Shown: one piece after another, positions 1 through 8,686 of the stretch
Layout: each line of letters starts with the position of its first letter
Numbering within the stretch: the first letter of the stretch is position 1
Notes under the pieces: model-generated
Told to the model about the DNA's origin: nothing
What the model saw: the letters and a program-made list of their open reading frames with translations, nothing else
Database searches by the model: none
Assembly (NCBI RefSeq): GCF_013072695.1
Contig: NZ_LXUK01000025.1
Location: 112,058-172,477 of the forward strand
From: Acinetobacter sp. Ac_5812
GTDB taxonomy: Bacteria > Pseudomonadota > Gammaproteobacteria > Pseudomonadales > Moraxellaceae
Direction of reading: 5' to 3'
Length of the DNA stretch: 60,420 bases
Made by a program: the position numbers and the translations under genes

Positions 1-3000
1 GCTTCAGTTGAACCTGCAGCAACCGTACCGTCAGTCACACCGCTGATCTTGCCTGTGGTGCCATCAATATTCACATTACCGACTTGCACCGAATCAAAGG
101 AAACATCATCTGCTGTTGCGACTTCATAAATGCTTTGTCCATTATCACCGATCGTCTCGGTCACACTTATGTTCTTGCCTTCGGTCACTTCGGTTTTCGC
201 TGTCGCTGCTGCTTTATCCAACTGACCTTTGTTTACGGCATCACTTGGGGCTGCACCATCTGCAACATTAGTAATTCGGTTATCTGCGGCATCAATGCCA
301 TCCTTAGTGATGCTTGGACCATTGCTAATCGTTACGCCATTATCATTAATAACGGTACCGCCAGCGGTCACGCTATCTACTTTCAGGTCTTTGTTTAAAC
401 CGTATTGAATGGTATTACCCGCCTTGGTCACCGTGAGGTTTTCTTCATCATCAACAGTACCAATATCAACTGTGTCACCTGCTTTAATCGCATCCGCGTC
501 AGCACCATTCGTTTGTAAGTTCCAACCTTGATCCAATGCTTCAATTGCATCACCAACATTGTTAATTGGGGTCTCATTGACGGTATAGCTAGGTGCTGAG
601 ATTGTGCCATCTGGATTGACGGTTGAACCGCCACCCAAATGATTTGCGGTTGAGTCTGCAAGGTTTCCTAAAGCCTGTTGGGTTGAATAAAGCTGCGAAC
701 CATTAATCGCATCAGTGCTGGTTTCACTGACACGACCTGCTGCCACATTAGTCACTTGACGTTCATTGCCCTCACTCCCGACACTGACCACACTGCTTGG
801 CGTTGTGCCCGCATAACCATAAGTGATACCGCCCACCGTACCATTGGCAGTTGGATTAGCTGCTGAAGTGACTGACCCTGCACCAAGCGCAACATCATCC
901 GCATTGGTTGCCGTTGCACCAGAACCGAGTGCCACACCACGTGTCGCTTGCGCATTGGCTACATTACCAATAGCAATAGATTGATCCCCCGCTGCATTTG
1001 ACTCTGCACCAAAGGCACTAGATAACTCCCCACTTGCAATTGCATTTGAGCCTGTTACGGTAGCACCTGTCGCCGAAGCAACAGCTTCATTCCCTAATGC
1101 AGTTGCAAAATCTGCTGTGGCTTGCGCCTGACTCCCTACTGCTGTTGTAAAATCAGCTGTTGCTTGTGCACCTGAACTTATCGCAGTTGCCGCTGAACCT
1201 GTCGCAGTACTGGCTTCACCGACTGCCAATGTATTGCGTCCATCTGCATTCGCCCCACGACCAATTGCAGTAGCAGTACGAATCAAGCCATCTTCCGTAA
1301 TACCTCGTGCAGTTGCTCCTTGACCCAGTGCAATATCTTGTGTGTTCTCAGCTGCACTTTGCTTACCAATCGCAATGGCTTCACCTGCTGCGGCATTGGC
1401 GGTATCACCCAATGCAATTGCACCTGCCGCTGCTGCTATTGAGGTATTACCTAAAGCGACTGAACCCTGTCCAATCGCTTGGTTGGTATTACCAATCGCA
1501 ACCGCACCACTCGCCATGGTTGAGGCAGCAGTATCACCTGCGGCAGTGTTGTCTTTACCTAAAGCAACCGCACCACTACCACTGGCTCTGTTTGGATCGC
1601 CAATTGCAACCGCACCATCACCATTGGCAATCTGATCACGTCCAATCGCAACCGCACCACCTTCGGCTGTTTCAGAATTGGCTGTGGTGCCATCTGAACC
1701 AATTGAGACATTTTTTCCTGTTGCACCCGTAGTGACACCATTCCCCATCGCAATGTTGTCACCCTCTGTGCCCTCCGCTGTAGCCGCATTACTGCCAATC
1801 GCAATATCATTGCTACTTTGAGCCTGTGCATCCGTTCCAATTGCCGTTGCATCATCTGCTGTCGACTGTGCACCTTGTCCAATGGCAGTCGCTCTCAAAG
1901 CATCAGCCAGTGAGCGATGACCAACTGCAGTTGCACCATCAGCCGTAGCTCGTGCAGACAACTCTTTGGCATTGCCAGATCCAATTGCAGTAGAGTCATT
2001 GCCTGACGCAGTCGCATTTACCCCCATCGCTAAAGAGCCATGACCTATCGCTTGTGAAACGGCACCAAAAGCAACGGCACCCAGCCCAGCTGCGTTAGCC
2101 TGCACCCCAAAAGCAGAAGATGCTGTACCTGTCGCTTTAGAGGTTAAACCATAGGCTGATGAAAAGTTCCCCGTTGCAACCGCTTGCACCCCAACCGCAG
2201 TCGCTCCCTGTCGAGCTTCCGTGGTTGGATACACATTTGCCACCAAAGTGCCGCCTGTGACTTGCGTATATTCAGCACTCAGTGCTGAGTTTTCAGTCAA
2301 ACGATTAACATCATCACCACCAATAGCAATGGAGGAGTCACCGACTGCACGGGTATTGGCACCTAATGCAACGGATTGATCACCACTTGCCTGAGCAACC
2401 TCACCTATCGCAATGCTTTGAGCATTTTTTGTATTTGAAGATGCTGTTGATGCTTCAGCACCAATTGCAATAGCACCTTTATTGGCTGCATTGCTTTGCC
2501 GACCAATGGCCACTGAGTCATTCGCTTTACCTGTTGCACGCGTTCCCATTGCAATTGAATCAACACCCGCAGCATGTGGCGATGAAGCCAAATCATAATC
2601 TCTGGTTGTTGAATCACTACTTCCAATAGCAATTCCTCGCGCCCCACTGGTTGTAGCAGAATAACCGAGTGCAATTCCACCTGTTGCACCAGTATTGACT
2701 GTCGCAGTATTTCCTTGAGCAATCGCATAATCAGCATCGGCATAACTCTGGCGACCAAAAGCAATCGCGGTCTGACCTGTGACACGATTGGCAATACCAA
2801 TCGCAATACTGTTAGTCCCTACACCAGTCCCGTCTGAAGTTGCATTCGCAGCATCCACCACTTGGTTACCAGCCCCCATCAAGATATTGTAACCACCCGT
2901 CCCGACAGCGCTATTTGCCTGTCCCACAAGCACATTATGAAAATTACTGCCACTTTGCGAAACATTCGCAGCCCCAACTATGGTAGCGCCGCCCACCCCA

Positions 3001-3506
3001 CGAATGGTATTTTGTCGTCCGACGGCTGTCGAAGTACTATTTACTTGATTAGTACTATTTTTAGGAACTCCAGCGCCAAGTTCAACATTGCCATCACCAC
3101 GACGATTGACAATGCCCTGCATATATGACGCGTTAGTACCTGAGATATCATTACCACACCCCACGGCCGTACCATTACCGCCATTGATAGTGGCTTCATT
3201 CACCCCAGTACCACATTGTGATGAAGAAGGCGAAATGGCCATACTGGAGCCGTTATTTGAAGTTCCGCCACTGGTATTCACAGCAGCAAAAGCCCCTGCG
3301 CTCCAGAATACTGAACTAATCGTAAGTGCAATTAAGGTAGGTTTAAGCAGAGTTTGTTGATATGTTGAAGCAGGAGAGGCTATTTCTGTTTTTATTGATA
3401 TACTTGCTGCTACATTACGTTTTTTTGTTGCGCCACGAGCATTTTCAGAAACGACTGTCCATAGACTTAGACTTTTATTCCAGACTAAGCGATATATTTT
3501 ATTCAT
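1..3506 (-). CDS. Trimeric autotransporter adhesin (YadA/Hia type), C-terminal part beyond the window
   Basis: Surface adhesin secreted by the type Vc route; it would trimerise on the outer membrane and bind host or abiotic surfaces. The ATG at 3506 opens an extended signal peptide of type V proteins (MNKIYRLVWN..., with VSENARG), followed by a hydrophobic stretch ending near FAA. After it come many YadA-head repeats with the SxAxG pattern (AVALG, SIAIG, AIAIG), then stalk/neck motifs such as DAVNKGQLDKA and TNVADG near the left edge. The frame is open for 1168 codons with no stop, so the membrane anchor is missing only because the window ends. The head is rich in Ala, Gly, Ser and Thr. Family membership is certain; the ligand is unknown. 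It may be an Ata-like protein, but the anchor and full length would be needed to name it. Confidence 0.93.
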   Translation of the reverse strand, partial: MNKIYRLVWNKSLSLWTVVSENARGATKKRNVAASISIKTEIASPASTYQQTLLKPTLIALTISSVFWSAGAFAAVNTSGGTSNNGSSMAISPSSSQCGTGVNEATINGGNGTAVGCGNDISGTNASYMQGIVNRRGDGNVELGAGVPKNSTNQVNSTSTAVGRQNTIRGVGGATIVGAANVSQSGSNFHNVLVGQANSAVGTGGYNILMGAGNQVVDAANATSDGTGVGTNSIAIGIANRVTGQTAIAFGRQSYADADYAIAQGNTATVNTGATGGIALGYSATTSGARGIAIGSSDSTTRDYDLASSPHAAGVDSIAMGTRATGKANDSVAIGRQSNAANKGAIAIGAEASTASSNTKNAQSIAIGEVAQASGDQSVALGANTRAVGDSSIAIGGDDVNRLTENSALSAEYTQVTGGTLVANVYPTTEARQGATAVGVQAVATGNFSSAYGLTSKATGTASSAFGVQANAAGLGAVAFGAVSQAIGHGSLAMGVNATASGNDSTAIGSGNAKELSARATADGATAVGHRSLADALRATAIGQGAQSTADDATAIGTDAQAQSSNDIAIGSNAATAEGTEGDNIAMGNGVTTGATGKNVSIGSDGTTANSETAEGGAVAIGRDQIANGDGAVAIGDPNRASGSGAVALGKDNTAAGDTAASTMASGAVAIGNTNQAIGQGSVALGNTSIAAAAGAIALGDTANAAAGEAIAIGKQSAAENTQDIALGQGATARGITEDGLIRTATAIGRGANADGRNTLAVGEASTATGSAATAISSGAQATADFTTAVGSQAQATADFATALGNEAVASATGATVTGSNAIASGELSSAFGAESNAAGDQSIAIGNVANAQATRGVALGSGATATNADDVALGAGSVTSAANPTANGTVGGITYGYAGTTPSSVVSVGSEGNERQVTNVAAGRVSETSTDAINGSQLYSTQQALGNLADSTANHLGGGSTVNPDGTISAPSYTVNETPINNVGDAIEALDQGWNLQTNGADADAIKAGDTVDIGTVDDEENLTVTKAGNTIQYGLNKDLKVDSVTAGGTVINDNGVTISNGPSITKDGIDAADNRITNVADGAAPSDAVNKGQLDKAAATAKTEVTEGKNISVTETIGDNGQSIYEVATADDVSFDSVQVGNVNIDGTTGKISGVTDGTVAAGSTE

Positions 3507-3774
3507 AATTAGGTGCCTTTATATTAAAGCAAGTTAAACACCTATAAATTTAATAAAACAAAAACAACAAACACTTAACAATTTATGATTATTTTTAACA
3601 ATTAGTTCACATTTTTCTATAATTACGCGCATTATTCCCAGTAAGCATACTAAGCAACAAAATAGGACTTAATAATTAACATAATAGGACTTTTTAAGGC
3701 TAAACTACGATTGTATATTTAAGCTGAGTTATAAATATGTTTAGCTCAATCTATTGAATTTATTCTCAAAACAT

Positions 3775-4869
3775 ATGAAAAAACAAATGCTTAATATTCA
3801 TAATGATTATCTAAAAATACTGGTAGATACTGCAACCACATTTGGTGTCCCAAAAGCTGAAGTTATTCGTCATGGTCAAATTCCTTTATCTTTACTGACT
3901 GATAATAATAACTATGAGCGTATAAGCTTTGACCAATGGACAGATATTATTATTCGACTATTAGAACTTTTACCAGACAAAGCAGTCGGCTATCAGTTTG
4001 GTTTAAATTGTAAACTCACCTCGCATGGTGCACTCGGTTTTGTCATTATTACCAATAGTTCGATTGGTAAAGTACTGGTAGATTTACAGAAATACTATAG
4101 TATGCGTATCCACAAAATGGATTTATCGGTACTCAATAAGAATAATAAAATTATCATCCGCTTCAACCCACTTTACCAACTTCCTACGCATTTGAATGAA
4201 AGTAAGAAAAATACTGTAAATAAATTTTTTATTGAAAGTGCTTTAATTGATATTGTTAATAATCTACAAATGGTTACCAACTTTAATTTAACTGGTGTCA
4301 ATGTTCATGTGACTTGGGATAAAGATGCTTATCATTCACTCTATGAAAAACGCTTACCCAATTTTCATTTTAATCAAGACTACAATCAGATTACGTTTGA
4401 CCAAAAATGCTTAGACCTACCACTGACCTTTAGTTCGAATAGTGCCTACCAACTTGCAATGGAAATGGTGAATAAGGAATACCTTTTCTATCAAGATCAG
4501 GATAATAAAATTATTTTAAAAGTGAACCAACAGTTAAAATTTACCCCGGGCTTAGGTTTTCCAAGCCTGACCGATGTTGCAGGTAAATTAAAATTATCTG
4601 AAAGAACTTTAAAAAGAGAGCTATCTCTTGCCAATACGACCTTTTCTGCTCTGCTGCAATCAAAGAAATTTGAACTTGCAAAAAAGCTGATTGACTCGAA
4701 TCGTAATATCCAAGAAATTTCCGATTTACTCGGTTATAGCCATATCAGTGCCTTTTCTAGAGCATTTTTAAGTTGGACAGGGAAAAAACCGAGTGATTAT
4801 ATTCGGGAACAACGAGTTTCAATTAAAAATTTTTATATACAGCAATCCAAGAAACTATATAAAGAATAA
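3775..4869 (+). CDS. AraC-family transcriptional regulator with N-terminal Arabinose_bd-type domain
   Basis: Cytoplasmic DNA-binding regulator of about 364 residues. The first two thirds resemble the OruR/ArgR-like 'arabinose-binding' regulator domain (PF12625 type), and the last 100 residues form the AraC double helix-turn-helix, with TDVAGKLKLSERTLKR as first recognition region and IQEISDLLGYSHISAFSRAF as second, ending in KPSDYIR. I chose the ATG at 3775; a TTG at 3754 and an ATG at 3787 are alternatives, and no strong ribosome site decides. It is divergent to the adhesin gene across 268 bases, so it could regulate the adhesin, but this is only inference from position. The inducer is unknown. 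Confidence 0.85.
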   Translation: MKKQMLNIHNDYLKILVDTATTFGVPKAEVIRHGQIPLSLLTDNNNYERISFDQWTDIIIRLLELLPDKAVGYQFGLNCKLTSHGALGFVIITNSSIGKVLVDLQKYYSMRIHKMDLSVLNKNNKIIIRFNPLYQLPTHLNESKKNTVNKFFIESALIDIVNNLQMVTNFNLTGVNVHVTWDKDAYHSLYEKRLPNFHFNQDYNQITFDQKCLDLPLTFSSNSAYQLAMEMVNKEYLFYQDQDNKIILKVNQQLKFTPGLGFPSLTDVAGKLKLSERTLKRELSLANTTFSALLQSKKFELAKKLIDSNRNIQEISDLLGYSHISAFSRAFLSWTGKKPSDYIREQRVSIKNFYIQQSKKLYKE

Positions 4870-4987
4870 GAAATTTTAAATATTAATCAAAGCAGCACTC
4901 AACATCATTAACCACAATTTTATACATAATATGCATTTTTCACCCAAACTATTCCATTATCTAAAAAATGAAGATACATTATAAAAA

Positions 4988-5041
4988 CTGAGTTTCACCT
5001 CAGTCGTTGATACCCCGAATTAGGCGACTGAGGCTTTTTAT
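4988..5041 (+). ncRNA. Candidate small RNA, copy 1 of a tandem pair
   Basis: A 9-bp perfect stem (CCTCAGTCG at 4998-5006 pairing with CGACTGAGG at 5025-5033) encloses an 18-base C-rich loop that includes GATACCCCGAATTAGG, followed by a T run at 5035-5039. An AT-rich TATAAA-like box lies just upstream at about 4979-4986. The structure is repeated 121 bases downstream with the loop kept and one stem pair swapped. It stands 130 bases past the AraC-type gene and has the T run only in the plus direction, so it cannot be the terminator of the convergent arsenite pump gene. It may be a short independent RNA, with the hairpin also serving as terminator. Confidence 0.55.
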
Positions 5042-5109
5042 TCAAAACATAAATTAATAATGAATTGCATTATTTATTATTAAATAAAATTTGCTATTTT
5101 ATATAGCCC

Positions 5110-5163
5110 CCAGTTTACCCTCAGTTGTCGATACCCCGAATTAGGCAACTGAGGCTTTTTATT
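5110..5163 (+). ncRNA. Candidate small RNA, copy 2 of a tandem pair
   Basis: Second copy: stem CCTCAGTTG (5119-5127) with CAACTGAGG (5146-5154), the same loop core GATACCCCGAATTAGG, then a T run from 5156. Compared with copy 1, the C-G pair next to the end of the stem is changed to T-A on both arms, a compensatory change that keeps pairing. Sequence between the copies is not repeated except for a short CAGTTT-like lead-in, and the AT-rich TATATAG upstream could be its own -10 box. This points to selection on RNA structure with an exposed C-rich loop. Confidence 0.55.
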
Positions 5164-5200
5164 TTTTAGCCTTATCAATTTATACTTTAAATATAGTTTT

Positions 5201-6253
5201 CTAAATGATGTGCGAATCTAATCTATTGGAAAAATATTTTTTTCTTAACCACAAAGACACACTAACCAGCGCAATCAACACAGGGACTTCAACCAATGGC
5301 CCAATCACCGTGGTAAATGCCACGGGTGAAGCCAAACCAAAGGTGGCAATTGCAACCGCCAATGCCAACTCAAAATTATTACCTGCTGCGGTAAATGAAA
5401 TGGCTGTAGTTTTGGCATAGTCATTGCCTATCCACTTACTCATAAAGAAACTGATAAAGAACATCAAGACAAAGTAAATGGTTAATGGAATCGCAATACG
5501 AAGCACATCCAAAGGCAAGCTCACCACCTCACCACCTTTCAGGCTAAACATCGCCACAATGGTAAACAGTAAAGCCAACAAGCTGAGCGGGCTGATCTTG
5601 GGCAAAAACACATGCTGATACCACTCTAAACCTTTGGCGCGTACCAAGATCAAACGAGTCAGAAACCCAAGCAAAAATGGAATACCCAGATACACCAATA
5701 CCGCATGGCTAATGGTCCAAAAATCAATATGGATCACTTGCCCTGCAATACCAAAGTACGGCGGTAAAAACGTGAGGAATAACCAAGCATAAGTACTAAA
5801 GAATAGAATCTGGAAGATACTATTGAAAGCAACCAAGGCTGCGACATATTGATTATCACCACAAGCCAAGCCATTCCAGACCAACACCATCGCGATACAA
5901 CGGGCCAAACCAATCAGAATCAGTCCTGTCATATATTCTGGATAGCTATGCAAAAAAATAATGGCTAATGCAAACATCAGTACAGGCGCAATAATCCAGT
6001 TCTGCACCAATGATAAAGTTAAGGTTTTCTTATCTTTGAACACTTGCGGCAGCGTGGCGTAATCCACTTTGGCTAAGGGTGGATACATCATCAAAATCAA
6101 ACCGATTGCGATCGGGAGATTGACTGAATCGACACTCATCTGGTTTAAGCTGACTGAGGCTTGTGGCATAAAAATACCAATGGCAATGCCTACAGCCATG
6201 GCGATAAAAATCCAGAGCGTTAAGTTACGATCTAAAAAAGAAAGTGTTTTCAT
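5201..6253 (-). CDS. acr3: Arsenite efflux permease, ACR3 family
   Basis: Inner-membrane carrier that pumps arsenite out of the cell. The 350-residue length and about ten hydrophobic segments fit the ACR3 (BART superfamily) family, not the larger ArsB type. The signature region around ARCIAMVLVWNGLACG carries the conserved cysteine (residue 119) needed for As(III) transport. It is the last gene of the minus-strand order arsC-arsR-acr3; it starts 6 bases after the arsR stop, so the two are very likely co-transcribed and translationally linked. Some databases label this family arsB, which would be a misleading name here. Confidence 0.93.
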   Translation of the reverse strand: MKTLSFLDRNLTLWIFIAMAVGIAIGIFMPQASVSLNQMSVDSVNLPIAIGLILMMYPPLAKVDYATLPQVFKDKKTLTLSLVQNWIIAPVLMFALAIIFLHSYPEYMTGLILIGLARCIAMVLVWNGLACGDNQYVAALVAFNSIFQILFFSTYAWLFLTFLPPYFGIAGQVIHIDFWTISHAVLVYLGIPFLLGFLTRLILVRAKGLEWYQHVFLPKISPLSLLALLFTIVAMFSLKGGEVVSLPLDVLRIAIPLTIYFVLMFFISFFMSKWIGNDYAKTTAISFTAAGNNFELALAVAIATFGLASPVAFTTVIGPLVEVPVLIALVSVSLWLRKKYFSNRLDSHII

Positions 6254-6259
6254 GGCATT

Positions 6260-6580
6260 TTAATCACAACAATTTTTGGGCGCTAAGCTCTGCAATTCTG
6301 GAAATAGGGTCACAGCTTGTGTATCTAAAACCGATAAAATCTCATGCCCCCAAGCGGGCAGTTGTGGATTGATGCGGTAATACACCCATTGCCCCTGACG
6401 GCGATCTTGCAACACACCCGAAGCACGTAATAACGCCAGATGACGCGAAATTTTCGGTTGGCTCAATTGTAGTTTTTCAGTCAGATCACAGACGCACAAC
6501 TCCTGATGTTGGGCTACCAACATGACAATATTTAGCCTTGTTTGATCTGATAAGCATTTAAAAAAATCTACAGCTTGCAT
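6260..6580 (-). CDS. arsR: ArsR-family arsenic-responsive repressor
   Basis: Winged-helix repressor of 106 residues that releases DNA when it binds As(III). The ELCVCDL motif places Cys29 and Cys31 in the classical metalloid-binding helix, and the recognition helix reads QPKISRHLALLRASG. The C-terminal CC pair could add a further thiol site. It sits between arsC and acr3, rather than at the front of the operon as in many ars clusters. A palindrome in front of arsC is a plausible operator for the whole unit. Confidence 0.93.
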   Translation of the reverse strand: MQAVDFFKCLSDQTRLNIVMLVAQHQELCVCDLTEKLQLSQPKISRHLALLRASGVLQDRRQGQWVYYRINPQLPAWGHEILSVLDTQAVTLFPELQSLAPKNCCD

Positions 6581-6618
6581 TGCTCTCCCCCTTAAATCTG
6601 TAATTTCACGGCACCTAT

Positions 6619-7044
6619 TTACTGAATCCGTTGACCATGTTCATCAATCACCGGTTCACCATCTTCTTTGCGAAATGCACCCTTCTGAGGGAATGGCAAA
6701 ATGTCGAGTACACGTTCCGACGGTCGACAAAGACTTGTGCCCAACGTAGTAACCACAAAAGGACGATTAATGAGGATAGGATGCGCAAGCATAAACTCAA
6801 TCAGTTGAGCATCGCTCCAATCTTCATGATCAAGTGCCAAATCACGATAAGGCTCAACATTCTGGCGAATCGCCTCTCTGACAGTTAATTGTGCATCCCG
6901 AATCAATTGAACTAACTCATCATGGCTTGGTGGAGTCACAAGGTATTCAATCACGGTTGGCTCTACCCCTGTATTTCGAATTAGAGCCAAAGTATTGCGG
7001 GAAGTACCACAAGCAGGATTGTGATAAATGATGATGTCCGTCAT
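6619..7044 (-). CDS. arsC: Arsenate reductase, glutaredoxin-dependent class
   Basis: Reduces arsenate to arsenite with glutathione/glutaredoxin, supplying the substrate of the efflux pump. With the start at 7044 (MTDIIIYHNPACGTSRN) the catalytic cysteine falls at residue 12, as in the E. coli plasmid enzyme, and LINRPFVVT supplies the conserved Arg-Pro segment. The 141-residue length is normal. An upstream in-frame start at 7110 would add 22 residues and run through the presumed operator, so I reject it. First gene of the arsC-arsR-acr3 operon; 38 bases separate it from arsR. Confidence 0.92.
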   Translation of the reverse strand: MTDIIIYHNPACGTSRNTLALIRNTGVEPTVIEYLVTPPSHDELVQLIRDAQLTVREAIRQNVEPYRDLALDHEDWSDAQLIEFMLAHPILINRPFVVTTLGTSLCRPSERVLDILPFPQKGAFRKEDGEPVIDEHGQRIQ

Positions 7045-7091
7045 GACGTGTTGATCTGATAAATTGAATAAAACCAATATATATGATTTAC

Positions 7092-7114
7092 CATATATAT
7101 GCAAATCCATATAT
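7092..7114 (-). promoter_or_regulatory. Probable ArsR operator in front of arsC
   Basis: ATATATG at 7095-7101 and CATATAT at 7108-7114 form an inverted repeat with a six-base spacer, inside an AT-rich block of further CATATAT-like words. ArsR/SmtB-type repressors typically bind such imperfect AT-rich palindromes over the promoter. The site lies about 50-70 bases before the arsC start and overlaps a possible promoter on the minus strand (TTGATT, then TATATA 18 bases later). Binding is inferred from position. Confidence 0.45.
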
Positions 7115-7236
7115 TTAAATCAAATAATGGTATCTAAAAATATATTATTAAAATCATATGGATAAGGTTTTATAAATTTTCAATTGTTGTTATCAGGCAA
7201 AGAGCTCTTTAGATGGATAAGGCATTAAAGCACATC

Positions 7237-7464
7237 CTAAAACGAGCTAAATCGTTCTAATTCATCAATAAGTTGCTTCTTTAGTTCATCATCATAAAGT
7301 TTGAATTTTAAGGCTTGGGTATAATTATCAACAAAGATGAGACGGCTAAATTCACTGTTGACCAGACCTTTAGCAACTAAGAAAGCCTGATAAGCCGAAA
7401 GTAACACATTCAAACGATGATTCAGCGGTTTTTGGTCTCGTATTGTGGGCACTTTATTCTGCAT
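7237..7464 (-). CDS. Small conserved-looking protein of unknown function
   Basis: A 75-residue soluble, helical, charged protein (LNHRLNVLLSAYQAFLVAKG at 15-34, LKKQLIDELERF near the end). I do not recognise a family. A strong ribosome site (GAGGAG) lies nine bases before the ATG on the minus strand, which supports a real gene. It stands alone between the ars operon and a plus-strand orphan. There is no cysteine cluster, signal peptide or membrane segment. Confidence 0.6.
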   Translation of the reverse strand: MQNKVPTIRDQKPLNHRLNVLLSAYQAFLVAKGLVNSEFSRLIFVDNYTQALKFKLYDDELKKQLIDELERFSSF

Positions 7465-7701
7465 ATAAACAACTCCTCGATTTTCTAAGTCCCGCCCCTT
7501 TATTTAAAATAATCTAAAGTTCTTTGGATAAGTCATTCTCAATTTTTGTTATTGCAGTTTTTATTATATAAATCACGATAATGTTTTTAGATGACACTTT
7601 TATGACAGCTCTAACTTTCACCAAAAATCAATGAACATCAGCTAGATAAGTTTTCCTGTATAGACTATGCTGCTTAAGCTATTTAAAAGCGATATCTCAC
7701 A

Positions 7702-7935
7702 ATGAACGATACATGTCTTTTAACAGAATTAGATCTCATCATTAATTATTATGTGACGAGAAATGGCTATCGGCCGACCCGAATTATTCTAGGTTATAAG
7801 ACCTATGGCGCACTGATGCAGGATCAGCGTTTTGCCGATGAGGTCATAAACTCAGCCCTTGATCCCAATAAGCGTAAATATAAGAAACTGAAAATTAAAG
7901 TCACCAAGGATGATCATCAACTCGAGTTAGAATAA
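7702..7935 (+). CDS. Small protein of unknown function
   Basis: A 77-residue basic protein: TRNGYRPTRIILGYKTYGAL in the middle, then a lysine-rich NKRKYKKLKIKV segment near the end. The pattern (residues folding around RIILGYKTY) resembles small Acinetobacter hypothetical proteins, but I cannot assign a function. No clear ribosome site precedes the ATG. About 110 bases without obvious features separate it from the following acetyltransferase, so they may not be co-transcribed. Confidence 0.5.
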   Translation: MNDTCLLTELDLIINYYVTRNGYRPTRIILGYKTYGALMQDQRFADEVINSALDPNKRKYKKLKIKVTKDDHQLELE

Positions 7936-8045
7936 TCTAAATCACCCAGCTTCAATATCATTTCCCTATCGGAACCGAAGTATAGAAATTCCGAATCAAA
8001 TAGTAGAAAATTGACAGCTCTAAATGTTTTAAATGTAGTCACGAT

Positions 8046-8504
8046 ATGATTATCAAAGCGTCTCAGGATGACCATCTCACTTTATTAAATGTTTGGGAAA
8101 AATCAGTCCGAGCGACCCATGATTTTTTACCTGAAACCATGATTGCTGAATTAAAACCTTTAATTTTGAATGAATATTTCCATCATGTTCTACTGAATAA
8201 ATACGTGATTGATCAACAGATTGTAGGATTTCTAGGTACCAGTGATGACAATATTGAAATGTTGTTTATTCTACCTGAGTATCGAAGATCAGGGATTGGT
8301 AAGGCGTTGCTCGATTTTGCAGTCAAACAACTTCAGATCTATAAAGTCGATGTGAATGAGCAAAATCTACAAGCGGTTAACTTCTATCAGAAAATGGGAT
8401 TCCATACTGTGAGTCGTTCCGAACTCGATGGTCAAGGCAATCCCTTTCCGCTCTTACATTTAGAGATCAGCCCTCAAGAGCAAGGGAATTACTCTTCTTC
8501 ATAG
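8046..8504 (+). CDS. GNAT-family N-acetyltransferase (YjaB-like)
   Basis: Acetyl-CoA dependent acyltransferase of 152 residues. The start MIIKASQDDHLTLLNVWEKSVRATHDFL matches the YjaB-like group. The acetyl-CoA loop is visible as LPEYRRSGIGKALL (motif A, R/Q-x-x-G-x-G/A form), followed by the NLQAVNFYQKMGF motif B. The substrate is not predictable. Its 3' end overlaps the 3' end of the convergent XRE regulator gene by 16 bases, leaving no room for a separate terminator. Confidence 0.85.
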   Translation: MIIKASQDDHLTLLNVWEKSVRATHDFLPETMIAELKPLILNEYFHHVLLNKYVIDQQIVGFLGTSDDNIEMLFILPEYRRSGIGKALLDFAVKQLQIYKVDVNEQNLQAVNFYQKMGFHTVSRSELDGQGNPFPLLHLEISPQEQGNYSSS

Positions 8505-8686
8505 CTAAATATCTGTTCGATGCTGCGATCAAATGCATGTGCGATTTTAAAGGCTAATGACAGACTGGGATCATAGCGATCCTTTTCTATGGCATTAATG
8601 GTTTGCCTCGACACGCTGACATAATCCCCCAAGTCGCTTTGCGACCAGCCTTTGCCTTTTCTCAATTCAGGTAGATTATTTTTCAT
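8489..8686 (-). CDS. Small XRE-family transcriptional regulator
   Basis: A 65-residue protein that is almost entirely a Cro/CI helix-turn-helix: LRKGKGWSQSDLGDYVSVSRQTINAIEKDRYDPS, ending IEQIFSYEEE. It resembles the short YozG/PrgY-like regulators that are encoded next to a small membrane protein. Its ATG overlaps the stop of the membrane protein gene (ATGA), so translation is coupled. Probably represses its own operon through the two palindromes at 9067-9127; that is inference. Confidence 0.88.
   Translation of the reverse strand: MKNNLPELRKGKGWSQSDLGDYVSVSRQTINAIEKDRYDPSLSLAFKIAHAFDRSIEQIFSYEEE

Noticed and set aside
1307..1732. Open frames on the plus strand within the adhesin region
   Set aside because: They lie antisense to a continuous adhesin frame and their His/Gln/Leu-rich translations mirror the repeat codons; no ribosome sites.
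4988..5163. The two hairpins as ordinary terminators
   Set aside because: Their T runs only suit plus-strand transcripts, the first is 130 bases past its nearest gene, and two copies with a kept loop are not expected from terminators alone. A terminator role for the AraC-type gene is still possible.
4988..5163. CRISPR array
   Set aside because: Only two imperfect copies, with unequal arms and a 121-base period; no cas genes in the window.
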